In this document: positions 1 to 9,860 of the stretch, in pieces
How positions within the stretch are numbered: position 1 is the first letter of the stretch
How the letters are laid out: the number at the start of each line of letters is the position of its first letter
Assembly (NCBI RefSeq): GCF_001562255.1
Contig: NZ_CP014301.1
Coordinates: forward strand, 1,488,001 to 1,552,000
Reading direction: 5' to 3'
Length of the DNA stretch: 64,000 nt
From: Bosea sp. PAMC 26642
Lineage (GTDB): Bacteria > Pseudomonadota > Alphaproteobacteria > Rhizobiales > Beijerinckiaceae
Notes under the pieces: generated by a model
Database searches by the model: none
Told to the model about the DNA's origin: nothing
The model's input: the letters and a program-made list of their open reading frames with translations, nothing else
Program-made: the position numbers and the translations under genes

Positions 1-505
1 AGAACGGCGGCCGCTCGGGGTTGTCCTTGCAGGGCTCGCAGGCCGTGTAGATGCCCTTGTCGAACACGAAGGTCTCGCCGTCGGTCCGCTCGGCGCGAGG
101 GGCCGTGAAGCGTGTCTTGTCGGGGTTTACGACGCTCAGCGAATCGATGAAACCGTCGCGGAAATCGTCGGTCAGATTGAAGCGGTCGCCGGTGATGACG
201 GTGCCGTTCGCTTCGGTGATGCGGGCATTGCCGGTGGCGACGACGCGCTTGGCCCCGCGATCATAGACCACCCTGTCGGCCTCGATCGTGCGGCCCTGAT
301 ACAGGATCTGCACGTCGCCGACTGCCGCGACCGTATTCTTGTCGTTGTCGTAGACCAGTTCACGCGCATCCACGACCATGCGCTCGGGCGGCTTGGCCGG
401 CGCCTGTGCCGATACCGGCCCGCCAGCCGCCAGCAGATAGGCGAGGCTGGACGCAAGGGCGGTCGCCGCAGCAAATCGCGCCATCCGTCTCACGCCCCAA
501 CCCAT
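1..505 (-). CDS. lptD: LPS-assembly protein LptD, N-terminal part (cut by window edge)
   Basis: LptD is the outer-membrane beta-barrel that, with LptE, inserts lipopolysaccharide into the outer leaflet. Only the first 168 codons are here; the gene runs off the left edge. Reading the reverse strand gives a signal peptide ending near PVSAQA and then the OstA/LptA-like periplasmic domain (AVGDVQILYQGRTIEADRV, VVATGNARI), followed by YTACEPCKDNPERPP, a cysteine pair typical of LptD. I chose the ATG at 505, which has AGGA eight bases upstream and gives a basic N-terminus (MGWGVRRMARF); an in-frame ATG at 484 is the alternative. The gene lies 36 bases after lptG in the same direction, so LptF, LptG and LptD are probably co-transcribed. 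LptA shares the OstA fold, but the downstream cysteine region and the context favour LptD. Confidence 0.88.
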   Translation of the reverse strand, partial: MGWGVRRMARFAAATALASSLAYLLAAGGPVSAQAPAKPPERMVVDARELVYDNDKNTVAAVGDVQILYQGRTIEADRVVYDRGAKRVVATGNARITEANGTVITGDRFNLTDDFRDGFIDSLSVVNPDKTRFTAPRAERTDGETFVFDKGIYTACEPCKDNPERPPF

Positions 506-541
506 ACGCTCAATCCTATATTAACCATATGCACGGTATCT

Positions 542-1630
542 TCACCCGTCTTCTTGATGAAGCAGGGCGAGGGCACCGAGCATCGTCCCGACGATGGCTG
601 GCAGCCATGCAGCCACCGGCGGATTGACGATGCCCGAGGACCCGAGTTCCTCGGAAAGCTGCGTCGCAACATACAGCACGAACCCCGCCGCGACACCACC
701 CACCACCAATCTCGTGACGCCACCAAACCTGAAAAATCTTAAGGAAACGGATGCCGCGACGAGCACCATCGCGATCAGCAGCAACGGCCTCGCCATAAGC
801 GACTGATAACGCAGCTCATATCGGGTCGAGTCCAGCCCCGCCTTCTGCGTTCTGTCGATCACGGAAGGCATCGCCCAGAACCCGACCGCGTCGGGCGGCA
901 GGAAACTTTGCCGCACCTGCTCGGGCTCCAGCGTCGTGGCCAGCAGGTAGGTCTTGTAGGTCTGCGGCTCTTCCGCGACGGATACGACGCGCGCGTCGCT
1001 CAGTTCCCAGTAGCCCTGATGAAGAATCGCCTCACGGGCATCGATGCGCTCGCTGAAGCCCCCGCCGGGCGTGAAGCTGAACACGGCGACCTGCGACAGC
1101 CCGTCACCGTCGGGCAGGGGGGCCGCACCGCGGATGATGGCCTGACCGTCGACGCTGCGCTGCCGGATCCAGGTCTCGCGCACGCCTGCGACCTGCCCGG
1201 TCCGCGCGAACAGCTTGGCTTCCAGCGCGGTCGCATTGCGCTTCAGATCGGCGGCGACGGGGTTGTAGACCAGGATCGAGGCCAAGCCGATCAACCCGGC
1301 GACGAGCGCAGCAGGCTGCAGGAACTGCCAGGCCGAGACTCCCACGGACCGTGCCACGACGAGCTCGAGCTTCCGGCTCAAGGTCAGCAGGGCGAACATG
1401 CCGCCAAACAGTGCCGCGAAGGGAAAGATCTGTTCCGCGACCGCAGGCGCCCGATACAGTGCGAGTTGCACCAGAAGAGGTGTCGTAGCGGCAGGCGAAT
1501 CGCCGGCGCGACGCATCAACTCCACGAAATCCAGCGTTCCGATCAGGAAGAAGAACGTCGAGAACACGCCCAGAATCGCGCGCGCGAAACGCACCGTCAG
1601 ATAGCGGCCGAAGGTCGAAGTCAGGATCAT
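542..1630 (-). CDS. lptG: LPS export ABC transporter permease LptG
   Basis: LptG pairs with LptF as the inner-membrane half of the LptB2FG exporter that pulls LPS from the inner membrane onto the LptC/LptA bridge. The 362-residue product has three hydrophobic segments in the first 125 residues (for example near 15-35 and 63-85), a periplasmic domain of about 130 residues, and three hydrophobic segments near the C-terminus, the standard YjgP/YjgQ layout. Its ATG shares one base with the stop of lptF (TGATG), indicating translational coupling, and lptD follows downstream. The split into LptG and LptF rests on order and family resemblance. The ATPase gene lptB is not in the window. Confidence 0.92.
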   Translation of the reverse strand: MILTSTFGRYLTVRFARAILGVFSTFFFLIGTLDFVELMRRAGDSPAATTPLLVQLALYRAPAVAEQIFPFAALFGGMFALLTLSRKLELVVARSVGVSAWQFLQPAALVAGLIGLASILVYNPVAADLKRNATALEAKLFARTGQVAGVRETWIRQRSVDGQAIIRGAAPLPDGDGLSQVAVFSFTPGGGFSERIDAREAILHQGYWELSDARVVSVAEEPQTYKTYLLATTLEPEQVRQSFLPPDAVGFWAMPSVIDRTQKAGLDSTRYELRYQSLMARPLLLIAMVLVAASVSLRFFRFGGVTRLVVGGVAAGFVLYVATQLSEELGSSGIVNPPVAAWLPAIVGTMLGALALLHQEDG

Positions 1631-2817
1631 CAGGCGCGCCGCAGCCGTGAGGCCAGCCCGATCACCGGCGCCGTCAGGGGCGTCAGCAGGCCCGATACGA
1701 CCGGCCGCAGTCGCTCACCATAGAGGATCCAGGTCACGGACAGCACCGTCGCCGCGATCGGCAACAGATAGAGCAGCACCACAGCGAAGCTCGACCGCAC
1801 GCTCGCCGTCCAGGCGGCATAGGCAGCAATGCGCGTCGCGCTGACGATGAAGATCGCGGCCTGGATCGCCACCGCCCGGCCCTGGCGGGTCGTGCGCGCC
1901 TGGCCCAGCGCCGCAAACGCGATCAGCATGAAGGCGATCGGATAGAGCGGCGCCGACAACCGGTTGTGCAGCTCCGCGCGGAAGCGTCCCTCCTGGAACT
2001 TGTAATACTGTTCGTTGGTGTCCTGGGTCAGCAACGCCCAGGTCGTTCGTTCGCGGGGCTTGTAGATGACCTTGTCGCCGCTGCCTTCGCCACCGATCCC
2101 ATCGCCCGACAGCGCGGAGAGATTCAGCGCATAGCGCTCGAAGGAGATGATCGAACTCGTCTCGGTGTTCTTGGTCTCGCGCTGGATCGTGCCCTTTTCC
2201 AGCATCAGGAAGCTGTTGCCCTCGACATCGACCGTGCGGCCGCGCTCGGCGATATAGATCGAGGGCTGGTTGGGGTCGCGCCGGTCCTGCATGAAGATGC
2301 CGACCAGCGCATCGCCCTGGCGCTCGCGGTAATGGAACGTGACGCCGGAATCGAGCGAGACGAACTGGCCTTCCTTGACGACGTTGGCGACGAAATCGGC
2401 TCGGATCAGTGTGATGAGATCGCGCAACATGCGAAAGCCCGCCGGCATCACCGAAAGCGACATCCAGCCGACAAGCAGGGATGTAGCAATCGTCAGAACG
2501 ATAAACGGGCGCGTCAGGCGCTGCGGCGCCACACCAGCGGCGTTCATCACGATCAGCTCGGAATCACCGTTCAACCGGTTCAGCGTATAGAGTGTCGCCA
2601 TGAACAGGGCGACCGGCGCGATACCCGCGATCAGCGCCGGCAGCGACAGAAGCGTGACCGTGAAGAAGATCACGACCGTCTGGCCCTTGCCGGTAATCAG
2701 ATCGACCTCGCGCAACGCCTGCGTCACCCAGATCACGCTTGTCAGCCCGATCAGAAGGACGATGGCCGCGACCGCCGCAATCTTCAGAATGTAACGGTCG
2801 AGGCGCTGCAGGAACAC
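1630..2817 (-). CDS. lptF: LPS export ABC transporter permease LptF
   Basis: This is the second permease of the LptB2FG lipopolysaccharide exporter. The 395-residue protein begins at a GTG and shows the YjgP/YjgQ arrangement: N-terminal transmembrane segments (about 12-35, 50-75 and 100-122), a periplasmic beta-rich domain containing GVTFHYRERQGDALVGIFMQ, and three C-terminal transmembrane segments. It is the first gene of the leftward lptF-lptG-lptD unit and is divergent from pepA, an arrangement common in proteobacteria. About 160 bases separate it from pepA, so promoters for both directions should lie there. I see no strong Shine-Dalgarno in front of the GTG, so the exact start is less certain than the identity. 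Confidence 0.92.
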   Translation of the reverse strand: MFLQRLDRYILKIAAVAAIVLLIGLTSVIWVTQALREVDLITGKGQTVVIFFTVTLLSLPALIAGIAPVALFMATLYTLNRLNGDSELIVMNAAGVAPQRLTRPFIVLTIATSLLVGWMSLSVMPAGFRMLRDLITLIRADFVANVVKEGQFVSLDSGVTFHYRERQGDALVGIFMQDRRDPNQPSIYIAERGRTVDVEGNSFLMLEKGTIQRETKNTETSSIISFERYALNLSALSGDGIGGEGSGDKVIYKPRERTTWALLTQDTNEQYYKFQEGRFRAELHNRLSAPLYPIAFMLIAFAALGQARTTRQGRAVAIQAAIFIVSATRIAAYAAWTASVRSSFAVVLLYLLPIAATVLSVTWILYGERLRPVVSGLLTPLTAPVIGLASRLRRA

Positions 2818-2976
2818 GCTTGGGCTTTCGATGGACGGAAAGCCTCAGGCTTTCCTTGGACGGCTCGCGGAACTCACCCTATGGTATAGGCGTAATCAAG
2901 GCGCAAACGGGAATCGTTTGTGTCGGCTTGTATCTCGTTACGCCGGACGATCCCTTCCCGATATCGTGAGCCGTTT

Positions 2977-4470
2977 ATGTCGCAGCGCCTGAAGCTTGAG
3001 ATCAAAGCCTTGAACGCAATTTCGGACGAGGACCTCGTCATCTTCGTCTCGGACACGCTGACGCCGCCCAAGGCCGCGGATGGATGGCTGGGCGAGGGCG
3101 CGCACGGACTTCTGGCTCGCGCCGCGACAGCGGAGCGCTTCAAGGGCAAGGCGTTGTCAGGCCTGACCATGCTGGCGCCCGACGGCTCGGGCTACGAGCG
3201 CCTGATCGTGATCGGGCTCGGCCCCGAAGCGGAGCGCGATGTGCTCGATTTCGCCAAGCTCGGCGGTGCTGTCGCCGGCCGTCTCGGCCATGGCCGCAAG
3301 GCCGACATCGTCGCGGCGCTGCCCGAGGGCGAACTGACTCCTGCGCAGATTGCCGACATCGCCTTGGGTATAAGGCTGCGTGCCTATGCTTTCGATCGCT
3401 ACAAGACCAAGAGCAAGGAGCCCGAACAGTCGGAGCCGATCACGGTGACGCTGCGTGTCGAGGATCCCTCGCGGGTCAAGAAGGCGATGAAGGCCGCCGA
3501 CGCGGTCGCTGCCGGCGTCGAGCTGGCGCGCGATCTCGTCAACGAGCCGCCCAATGTGCTGTTCCCGGAAGAGTTCGCCGAGCGCGCGGCCAAGCTGGAA
3601 AAGCTCGGCGTCGAGATCGAAGTGCTGGACGAAAAACAGCTGAAGAAGATCGGCATGCGCGCACTGCTCGCCGTCGGCCAGGGCTCGCGCCGCGAAAGCC
3701 GCGTCGTCGTGATGCACTGGAACGGCGCCAAATCGAGCGTCCAGCCCGTCGCTTTCGTCGGCAAGGGCGTGACCTTCGACTCGGGCGGCATCTCGCTCAA
3801 GCCAGGCGCCGGCATGGAGGACATGAAGGGCGACATGGCGGGCGCGGCCTGCGTGACCGGGCTGATGCACGCGCTTGCCGCCCGCAAGGCCAAGGTCAAC
3901 GCCATCGGCGTGATCGGGCTTGTCGAGAACATGCCCGATGGCAACGCCCAGCGCCCGGGCGACATCGTCACCTCGCTGTCAGGGCAAACCATCGAGATCA
4001 TCAACACCGACGCTGAAGGCCGCCTCGTTCTCGCCGACGTGCTCTGGTACACGCAGGAAGAGTTCAAGCCGCAATTCATGATCAATCTGGCGACGCTGAC
4101 CGGTGCGATCCTGGTTGCGCTGGCGCAGGAAAATGCCGGTCTGTTCTCCAACAGCGACGAACTCTCACACCGCCTCTCGGCTGCGGGCAAGGCCACCGGC
4201 GAAACCGTTTGGCGCATGCCGCTGGGCAAGGCCTACGACAAGATGATCGATTCGAAATTCGCCGACATGAAGAACTCGGCCGGCCGTCATGGCGGCTCGA
4301 TCACGGCGGCCCAGTTCCTGCAGCGCCATGTCAACGAGACGCCCTGGGTCCATCTCGACATTGCCGGCACCGGCATGGGATCGCCCAACAGCGAGACCAA
4401 CCGCTCCTGGGGATCCGGCTGGGGCGTGCGCCTGCTCGACCGGCTCGTGAGCGAGCATTACGAGGGCTGA
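2977..4470 (+). CDS. pepA: leucyl aminopeptidase (M17), PepA
   Basis: This is a cytosolic dinuclear-metal aminopeptidase that removes N-terminal residues from peptides; in some bacteria PepA also binds DNA. The 497-residue product has the N-terminal Macro-like domain and the M17 catalytic domain. The metal-binding stretches [16 protein letters not shown] (about residues 259-274) and the family signature NTDAEGRL (about 343-350) are both intact. The reading frame stays open upstream to 2920, but [12 protein letters not shown] at 2977 matches the normal family N-terminus, so I start there. It is divergent from lptF and is followed 22 bases later by holC, a conserved pepA-holC pairing. Confidence 0.95.
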   Translation: MSQRLKLEIKALNAISDEDLVIFVSDTLTPPKAADGWLGEGAHGLLARAATAERFKGKALSGLTMLAPDGSGYERLIVIGLGPEAERDVLDFAKLGGAVAGRLGHGRKADIVAALPEGELTPAQIADIALGIRLRAYAFDRYKTKSKEPEQSEPITVTLRVEDPSRVKKAMKAADAVAAGVELARDLVNEPPNVLFPEEFAERAAKLEKLGVEIEVLDEKQLKKIGMRALLAVGQGSRRESRVVVMHWNGAKSSVQPVAFVGKGVTFDSGGISLKPGAGMEDMKGDMAGAACVTGLMHALAARKAKVNAIGVIGLVENMPDGNAQRPGDIVTSLSGQTIEIINTDAEGRLVLADVLWYTQEEFKPQFMINLATLTGAILVALAQENAGLFSNSDELSHRLSAAGKATGETVWRMPLGKAYDKMIDSKFADMKNSAGRHGGSITAAQFLQRHVNETPWVHLDIAGTGMGSPNSETNRSWGSGWGVRLLDRLVSEHYEG

Positions 4471-4492
4471 GGCGGATCAGGAGACAAGCCGG

Positions 4493-4945
4493 ATGCCCGA
4501 AATCCTGTTCTTCCATCTCCAGTCGCGCCCTCTGGAGCAGGTCCTGCCGACCATTCTCGACCGCTCGCTGTCGCGCGGGCAGAAGGTCGTCGTCGAGGTG
4601 TCGAGTCCCGAGCGGCTGAGCGGGCTCGACGATCATCTCTGGACCTATTCCGACGAAAGCTTCCTGCCCCATGTCACGGCCGCTGAGCCCGATGCGGCCA
4701 CCAATCCGATCGTGCTGACGACGAAGGGCGACAATCCCAATGCGGCAACCGTGCGCATCTGCGCCGAAGGTGTCCGCATTCCCGACGCATTGGCGGATTA
4801 CGAGCGCGTCGTGTTGATCTTCGATGGCGACGATCCCGACGCACTGGCGGCCGCGCGCGAGGATTGGAAGTCGATCAAGGCTTTGGGCGAGGCGGCCAGC
4901 TACTGGCAGCAGGACGATGCCGGCCGTTGGGAGAAAAAAGCGTGA
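4493..4945 (+). CDS. holC: DNA polymerase III subunit chi
   Basis: The chi subunit links the clamp loader of the replicative polymerase to single-strand binding protein. The product has 150 residues, normal for the family, and begins MPEILFFHLQSRPLEQVLP, typical of alphaproteobacterial HolC, with a core running through WTYSDESFLPH and ERVVLIFDGDD. It sits directly behind pepA with a GGAG-like element in the spacer, and its stop codon overlaps the GTG start of the next gene (GTGA). The partner psi subunit is not encoded here, and alphaproteobacteria often lack a recognisable one. Confidence 0.92.
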   Translation: MPEILFFHLQSRPLEQVLPTILDRSLSRGQKVVVEVSSPERLSGLDDHLWTYSDESFLPHVTAAEPDAATNPIVLTTKGDNPNAATVRICAEGVRIPDALADYERVVLIFDGDDPDALAAAREDWKSIKALGEAASYWQQDDAGRWEKKA

Positions 4946-5352
4946 GATTGCCCGTTTTGTTGCTCTGCACTGCCGCGCTTGGCGGTTGCTCCGTCGATAT
5001 GGGCGGTTTTGCCTTCACGTCTGAAAGCCGCGGCGGCAAGACCGTCACGACGACGAGCAGCCTCGCCGCCCGGGCCTCGACGCAGGAGGCGCGCCTGACG
5101 CCCGAAGGCGAATGCGATGCCGAAACCGCGCTGACTCCTGCGACGCGTCCGGCACCGGCTGTCATCGCGGAGGGCATCACAGAATGTGAACTGGTCAAGC
5201 TGAAAGGGACGCGCCCGACCGATGTGCTGATCGGCGATAGCGGCAAGGGCCAGCGCGAGGTCCAGGTGCTCTATTCCGAGCCCGGCGGCCGCGAGATCTA
5301 CATGTTCACCGACAACAGGCTCAGCCGGATCGTGAAGCCGGGGCAGGGGTGA
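4942..5352 (+). CDS. small predicted lipoprotein, function unknown
   Basis: This is a 136-residue protein starting at a GTG that overlaps the holC stop codon (GTGA). The N-terminus is MRLPVLLLCTAALGGCSVD, a short basic and hydrophobic signal followed by the lipobox LGGC, so it is probably lipidated on that cysteine and anchored in the envelope. The mature part has a Thr/Ser-rich stretch (KTVTTTSS), ECDAETAL, and a compact C-terminal half with REVQVLYSEPGGREIYMF. I do not recognise a named family. A longer frame from 4864 would lie inside holC and would bury the signal peptide, so I reject it. The gene ends just before a palindromic repeat that probably stops transcription. Confidence 0.8.
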   Translation: MRLPVLLLCTAALGGCSVDMGGFAFTSESRGGKTVTTTSSLAARASTQEARLTPEGECDAETALTPATRPAPAVIAEGITECELVKLKGTRPTDVLIGDSGKGQREVQVLYSEPGGREIYMFTDNRLSRIVKPGQG

Positions 5353-5360
5353 TCCGCTGC

Positions 5361-5440
5361 CGTCATGCTCGGGCTTGACCCGAGCACCTCTTAAAAAGTG
5401 AATTCTGCCTGGGATGGTCGGGTCAAGCCCGACCATGACG
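5361..5440. repeat. double-hairpin palindromic intergenic repeat, likely bidirectional terminator
   Basis: Two near-identical 26-base units lie head to head, starting CGTCATGCTCGGGCTTGACC and ending with its near-complement closing in CCGACCATGACG. Each unit is itself a hairpin (TGCTCGGG/CCCGAGCA and TGGTCGGG/CCCGACCA) around a five-base loop. This composition matches dispersed intergenic palindromes seen in many Hyphomicrobiales genomes. It lies between the convergent ends of the lipoprotein gene and the ABC-F gene, where it could terminate both transcripts, though there is no long T run. Confidence 0.75.
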
Positions 5441-5447
5441 AGCGTGA

Positions 5448-7325
5448 TTAGGCGCTCTCCAGCTCCGAGCTTAGCTCCAGCCATTCCTCTTCGGCCGCCG
5501 ACAAGGTCTTGGCCAGCACCGCGCGCTGTTTCGACAGTTCCCGCGCCTTGTTCGGGTCGCGCGCAAAAGCCGAGCCGTTGCCGAGCACGCCGTCGACCTT
5601 CTCGATCAATCCCGTCAGCTTGGCGATCTTCGCTTCCGCAAGATTGAGCTTCTGACGCAGCGGCCCTTGCGCCACGCGCTTGACCGCCGCGCCCTTGCGC
5701 TCCTCGGCCTTGCCGCTGGCGGCGGCAGCCTCCGGCGCGGCCTTTTCGCGCCTGGCCGCCTTGCCGCCGCCGAGCACGAGGCTGCGATAGTCCTCCATGT
5801 CGCCGTCGAAGTTCTTCACCGTGCCGTCGCCGACGATCCAGAGCCGGTCGGCGCAGGATTCGATCAGGAAGCGATCGTGGCTGACGAGGATCACGGCGCC
5901 GGGATAATCGTTGATCGCGTTGACCAGCGCCGTGCGGCTGTCGATGTCGAGATGGTTGGTGGGCTCGTCTAGGATCAGCAGATGCGGGCCACCGAAGGCC
6001 GCAAGACCCAGCATCAGCCGCGCCTTCTCGCCGCCCGAGAGGTTCTTGACCGGCGTCTCGGCCTTCTGTGCCGGAAAGCCGATCTGGGCCGCCTTGGAAC
6101 GCACCTTGGCCTCGGGCGCATCGGGCATCAGGTCGCGGATATGGGCGACTGGTGTATCCTCCATCCGCAATTCGTCGAGCTGGTGCTGGGCGAAATACGC
6201 CGTCTCCAGCTTCGACGATTTGCGCATTTCGCCCGACAGCGGCGGTAACCGTCCGCCGATCAGCTTGCAGAAGGTCGACTTGCCGTTGCCGTTCGAGCCG
6301 AGCAGGGCGATGCGGTCGTCGGGCAGCAGCGTCAGGTTGAGCTTCGAGAGCACCTTGCGTTCGCCATAGCCGGCGCTGGCATCGTTCAGCACGATCATCG
6401 GCGGCGCCAGCGGCCGCTCCGGCCCCGGCAGGCTGAACGGCTGCACGTCGCGATCGACGATGGTCGCGATCGACTCCATCTTCTCCAACCGCTTCACTCG
6501 CGACTGCGCCTGACGCGCCTTCGAGGCCTTGGCCTTGAAGCGGTCGACGAAGGCCTGGAGATGCTTGCGCTCGGCGTCCTGCTTCTCCTTGGCCTTGGAG
6601 AGCTGCATCTGCTTTTCGGCGCGCTGCCTGGCGAAGGATGTGTAGCCGCCGCGATAGATCGTCAGCTTGCCGCCATCGAGATGCAGGATGTGATCGACGC
6701 AGGTGTCGAGCAGTTCGCGATCATGGCTCACGACCAGCACGGTGTGCGGATAGCGCTCGAGATAATCGTAGAGCCAGAGCGTGCCCTCGAGATCGAGATA
6801 GTTGGTCGGCTCGTCGAGCAGCAGCAGGTCGGGTTCGGAGAATAGCACCGCCGCCAGCGCTACGCGCATACGCCAGCCGCCGGAGAAGTCCGAGCAGGGC
6901 CGCTGCTGCGCTTCCTCGTCGAAGCCCAGCCCGTGCAGCACGGTCGCGGCGCGTGCCGGCGCGGAATGCGCGTTGATGTCGGCCAGCCGCGTCTCGATCT
7001 CCGCGATGCGGTGCGGATCCTTCGCCGTCTCCGATTCCGCCATCAGCGCGGCGCGCTCGGTATCGGCCGCCAGCACGACCTCGATCAGCGTTTCCGGCCC
7101 GCCGGGAGCCTCCTGCGCCACGCCGCCGATCCGCATGCCGCGTGGCATCCCGATCGTGCCGCCCTCGGGCGAGAGGTCGCCGGTGATGATATGGAACAGG
7201 GTCGTCTTGCCGGTGCCGTTGCGGCCGACGAGCCCGACGCGCGAACCATCGGGCAAGGATGCGCTGGCCTTGTCGAGCAAAAGCCTCTCGCCGAGACGAT
7301 ATGTGATGTCGCTGATCGTGAGCAT
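5448..7325 (-). CDS. ABC-F family ATP-binding protein (YheS/EttA/Uup type)
   Basis: This is a soluble protein of 625 residues with two ABC ATPase domains and no membrane segments, the hallmark of ABC-F proteins that act on the ribosomal E site or relieve stalled translation. Domain 1 has Walker A GRNGTGKTT (34-42), signature FSGGW (147-151) and Walker B LLLLDEPTN (167-175). A basic linker (about 230-285) follows. Domain 2 has GSNGNGKST (343-351), LSGGEKARL (429-437) and LLILDEPTN (449-457). A Lys/Glu/Ala-rich C-terminal tail looks like a coiled coil. The linker and tail suggest the YheS/Uup side of the family, but I cannot settle the subgroup. It is a stand-alone gene, convergent with the lipoprotein gene. 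Confidence 0.9.
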   Translation of the reverse strand: MLTISDITYRLGERLLLDKASASLPDGSRVGLVGRNGTGKTTLFHIITGDLSPEGGTIGMPRGMRIGGVAQEAPGGPETLIEVVLAADTERAALMAESETAKDPHRIAEIETRLADINAHSAPARAATVLHGLGFDEEAQQRPCSDFSGGWRMRVALAAVLFSEPDLLLLDEPTNYLDLEGTLWLYDYLERYPHTVLVVSHDRELLDTCVDHILHLDGGKLTIYRGGYTSFARQRAEKQMQLSKAKEKQDAERKHLQAFVDRFKAKASKARQAQSRVKRLEKMESIATIVDRDVQPFSLPGPERPLAPPMIVLNDASAGYGERKVLSKLNLTLLPDDRIALLGSNGNGKSTFCKLIGGRLPPLSGEMRKSSKLETAYFAQHQLDELRMEDTPVAHIRDLMPDAPEAKVRSKAAQIGFPAQKAETPVKNLSGGEKARLMLGLAAFGGPHLLILDEPTNHLDIDSRTALVNAINDYPGAVILVSHDRFLIESCADRLWIVGDGTVKNFDGDMEDYRSLVLGGGKAARREKAAPEAAAASGKAEERKGAAVKRVAQGPLRQKLNLAEAKIAKLTGLIEKVDGVLGNGSAFARDPNKARELSKQRAVLAKTLSAAEEEWLELSSELESA

Positions 7326-7480
7326 GGCTGCGGTTTAGGCGGGAAACCGGCCATAACGCAATCGCGAAACGGCACTGCAACACGCAATCATGCTTTCGCC
7401 ACAGTCTCGCCATGCCGGGGCCAGCCCCGCACCTCACGCAAGGACAACCAAGTCTCGTCCCGATTCGGCAAGGTCAGGCC

Positions 7481-7603
7481 ATGCAGATCGATAATCGTCT
7501 CACCAGTCAGCGCCGTTCTTCAGTTGCGGCTCTGCTTCTCGTCTTCTTCGCTCTCGTGGCAGGCAGCGCCGCCGCGCTGGCGGCACTCGTCCCGCTGCCT
7601 TGA
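7481..7603 (+). CDS. very small predicted single-pass membrane protein (40 aa)
   Basis: The ORF reads MQIDNRLTSQRRSS followed by a strongly hydrophobic segment (about residues 15-37) and ends PLP. A basic N-terminal flank before the hydrophobic stretch suggests a single transmembrane helix or an uncleaved signal anchor with the N-terminus inside. AAGG nine bases upstream could serve as ribosome-binding site. The frame remains open back to 7412, but that extension (MPGPAPHL...) has no support. It lies between the divergent ABC-F gene and the chemoreceptor. It could be a chance ORF; I know of no matching family. Confidence 0.4.
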   Translation: MQIDNRLTSQRRSSVAALLLVFFALVAGSAAALAALVPLP

Positions 7604-7682
7604 GGGGCGGCTTCAACGAACGTTAACGCAAGGGTGATGAACTGCGCCAAATTCTAAAAGATGACGGGCGGGGATTCAGGAC

Positions 7683-9821
7683 GTGTTCAGCCTCAGAGTT
7701 AGGCTACCGGTCGCCATGCTCGCATTGGCGTGTCTGGCTGCTCTCGTAGTCGGCGGCTCTGGTTACATCGCCGCGGAAAAATGGGCGCGGGAGGCAGCCA
7801 GCGGTCGGCTGAGCGCGCTGGCGGAAGGCCATGTGCGAGCGATCGAACATCGCTGGTCGCAACTGCAGTCCGAACTCTCCGTCCATGCGAGCAGCGCCTA
7901 CACCGTCTCCACGCTGGAGGAGATCGGGAAATGGATGGAACTCGGCGCATACGACCGAAAGGCCATCCAGACGCATTATCAGGGCGACGGATTTCTCTCC
8001 GAAGACGAGCGCATTGCCCGCACGGGGCGCAATCACCATCACGGCTATTCCTGGCGGCATGTCCCGATCCACGAGACCTATCGCGCGGCGCTGAAGCAGT
8101 TCGACTACGCCGAAATTTATCTGATCTCGGACAAGGGTCGCATCATCTACAGCGTGACGAAAGGCCCCGAATTCGGCCGTCTCGTCAGCGAGCCGGAATT
8201 TGCCGAAACGGGCCTCGGCCAAGTCTTCGCGGCAGCCCGGACATTGCCGCCCGGTGAGCAGGTGGTGGTCGATTTTGCTCCTTACGCCCCGGTCGGCGGC
8301 GAACCGCGTGCCTTTCTGGCCGCTCCTTTCCGCAGCGAAGAATTAGACTCCGACCGCCCGGCGGGCGTGTTCGTCATCGCCGTGAATGCCAGGCTGATCG
8401 ACTCCGTCATAGCGGCCAGTGCCAGCGGCTCGCGCGATATCGGCGTCTATGTGGTCGGCGCCGACGGCTTCATGCGCTCCAACCCCGCTGCCCGCCGCAG
8501 CGCCTCGGCGCCAGGCGAAACGCTCGACAAGGACCGCATCGCATCCACCTCCGGAGACACGATCCGGCACATGGCAAGCCGTGATGGCGAGCCGTTGGTG
8601 GTGACCGCACGGTCGATGCGGATCGGCAACTTCTCCTGGCTGCTCTGGCTGACTGAACCGGAGGCCACGGCCTTTGCCGTAGTCGGCAAGATCAACCGGG
8701 CCATCGTCACGGCGGGCCTCATGGCGCTGGGACCACTTCTGCTGGTGGCGCTGCTTCTTGGTCTTTCGGTCGCTCGGCCTATTGCGGGCCTGTCGCACGC
8801 TCTGGCCGGGGTGGCGGCAGGCCGCACCGACCTGCGCATACCCGGCGCACAGCGCAAGGACGAGATCGGGGCCATCGCTGGCTCGGTCCAGCGCATTCGC
8901 GAAAACATGATCGAAGAGGAACGCGCCCGGCTGCGCGAGCGCGAGGAGCGCGACGATGAGGAGCAGCGCCAGCGCGGCGCCCTTCTTGCCGACCTTGCTT
9001 CCGACCTCGAACGTTCGATCCTGAGCGTCACCACCGCGATTTCGGCGGCGGCGGGTGAACTCGGCCTCACCGCCAACGACCTTTCTGACAGCGCCCACCA
9101 GACGCAGGTCAATGCCGGCACGGTCCATCAATCGACCTCGCGCGCCGTTTTCAGCATGAGTTCGATCGAAGAGGCTGCGCGCGACCTGCGACTTGCGATC
9201 GACCGGCTCGACGACGACGTCCAGACCTCGGACCGTTCGGCCCGCTCGGCGCGCGACTATGCCGACGAGATGGGTACGATCGTAGACTCGCTTGCGAGTG
9301 GCGCGGCCCGTGTCTCCGACGTCATCGGCCTGATCTCGGACATTGCTGCCCAGACCAACCTGCTCGCCCTCAACGCCACGATCGAGGCCGCGCGCGCCGG
9401 CGAGGCGGGACGGGGCTTTGCCGTGGTGGCATCCGAGGTCAAGGGTCTCTCCGGCCAAACCGCACGCGCCATCGAGGATATCTCCCGCCAGATCGCCGGC
9501 ATGAACGAGGCCACGGGTGCGACCGTCGATGCGATCGCCGGGATACGCGGCATGATCGGCGGCCTGAGCGACGCCATGCAGCGGACTGCCAAGACCATGC
9601 GCCATCAGCACGGCGTTACCCATGCCATCGTCGCCGATGTCGGCGTCGCGACGGACGAGTTCAGCCGCATCGGCGATGCCACGAGTCTGGTTTCGTCGGC
9701 ATCGCAGCAGACCTCGGAAGCCGCCGCCGCCGTATTGCGAGCATCATCCGACCTCGCCGGGCTGGCGCAGTCGCTGAAATCGCGCGTCGATCAGTTCATC
9801 CTTCAGGTCCGGGCCGCCTAG
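7683..9821 (+). CDS. methyl-accepting chemotaxis protein
   Basis: This is a membrane chemoreceptor of 712 residues starting at a GTG with AGGA just upstream. The N-terminal transmembrane segment lies near 8-28. A periplasmic sensor region runs to about 335 and contains [20 protein letters not shown], consistent with a Cache-type ligand domain. A second membrane helix lies near 339-365, followed by a HAMP domain ([12 protein letters not shown]...[12 protein letters not shown]). The signalling hairpin has its conserved tip around 553-590 ([20 protein letters not shown]), which should contact CheA/CheW. The C-terminus ([11 protein letters not shown]) lacks the NWETF-like pentapeptide that tethers CheR/CheB. 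No other chemotaxis genes are adjacent, so the ligand is unknown. Confidence 0.93.
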   Translation: MFSLRVRLPVAMLALACLAALVVGGSGYIAAEKWAREAASGRLSALAEGHVRAIEHRWSQLQSELSVHASSAYTVSTLEEIGKWMELGAYDRKAIQTHYQGDGFLSEDERIARTGRNHHHGYSWRHVPIHETYRAALKQFDYAEIYLISDKGRIIYSVTKGPEFGRLVSEPEFAETGLGQVFAAARTLPPGEQVVVDFAPYAPVGGEPRAFLAAPFRSEELDSDRPAGVFVIAVNARLIDSVIAASASGSRDIGVYVVGADGFMRSNPAARRSASAPGETLDKDRIASTSGDTIRHMASRDGEPLVVTARSMRIGNFSWLLWLTEPEATAFAVVGKINRAIVTAGLMALGPLLLVALLLGLSVARPIAGLSHALAGVAAGRTDLRIPGAQRKDEIGAIAGSVQRIRENMIEEERARLREREERDDEEQRQRGALLADLASDLERSILSVTTAISAAAGELGLTANDLSDSAHQTQVNAGTVHQSTSRAVFSMSSIEEAARDLRLAIDRLDDDVQTSDRSARSARDYADEMGTIVDSLASGAARVSDVIGLISDIAAQTNLLALNATIEAARAGEAGRGFAVVASEVKGLSGQTARAIEDISRQIAGMNEATGATVDAIAGIRGMIGGLSDAMQRTAKTMRHQHGVTHAIVADVGVATDEFSRIGDATSLVSSASQQTSEAAAAVLRASSDLAGLAQSLKSRVDQFILQVRAA

Positions 9822-9860
9822 CGCTTGTCGGCCTGCCGCCCAGGCGCTAACGCTTGAGCC

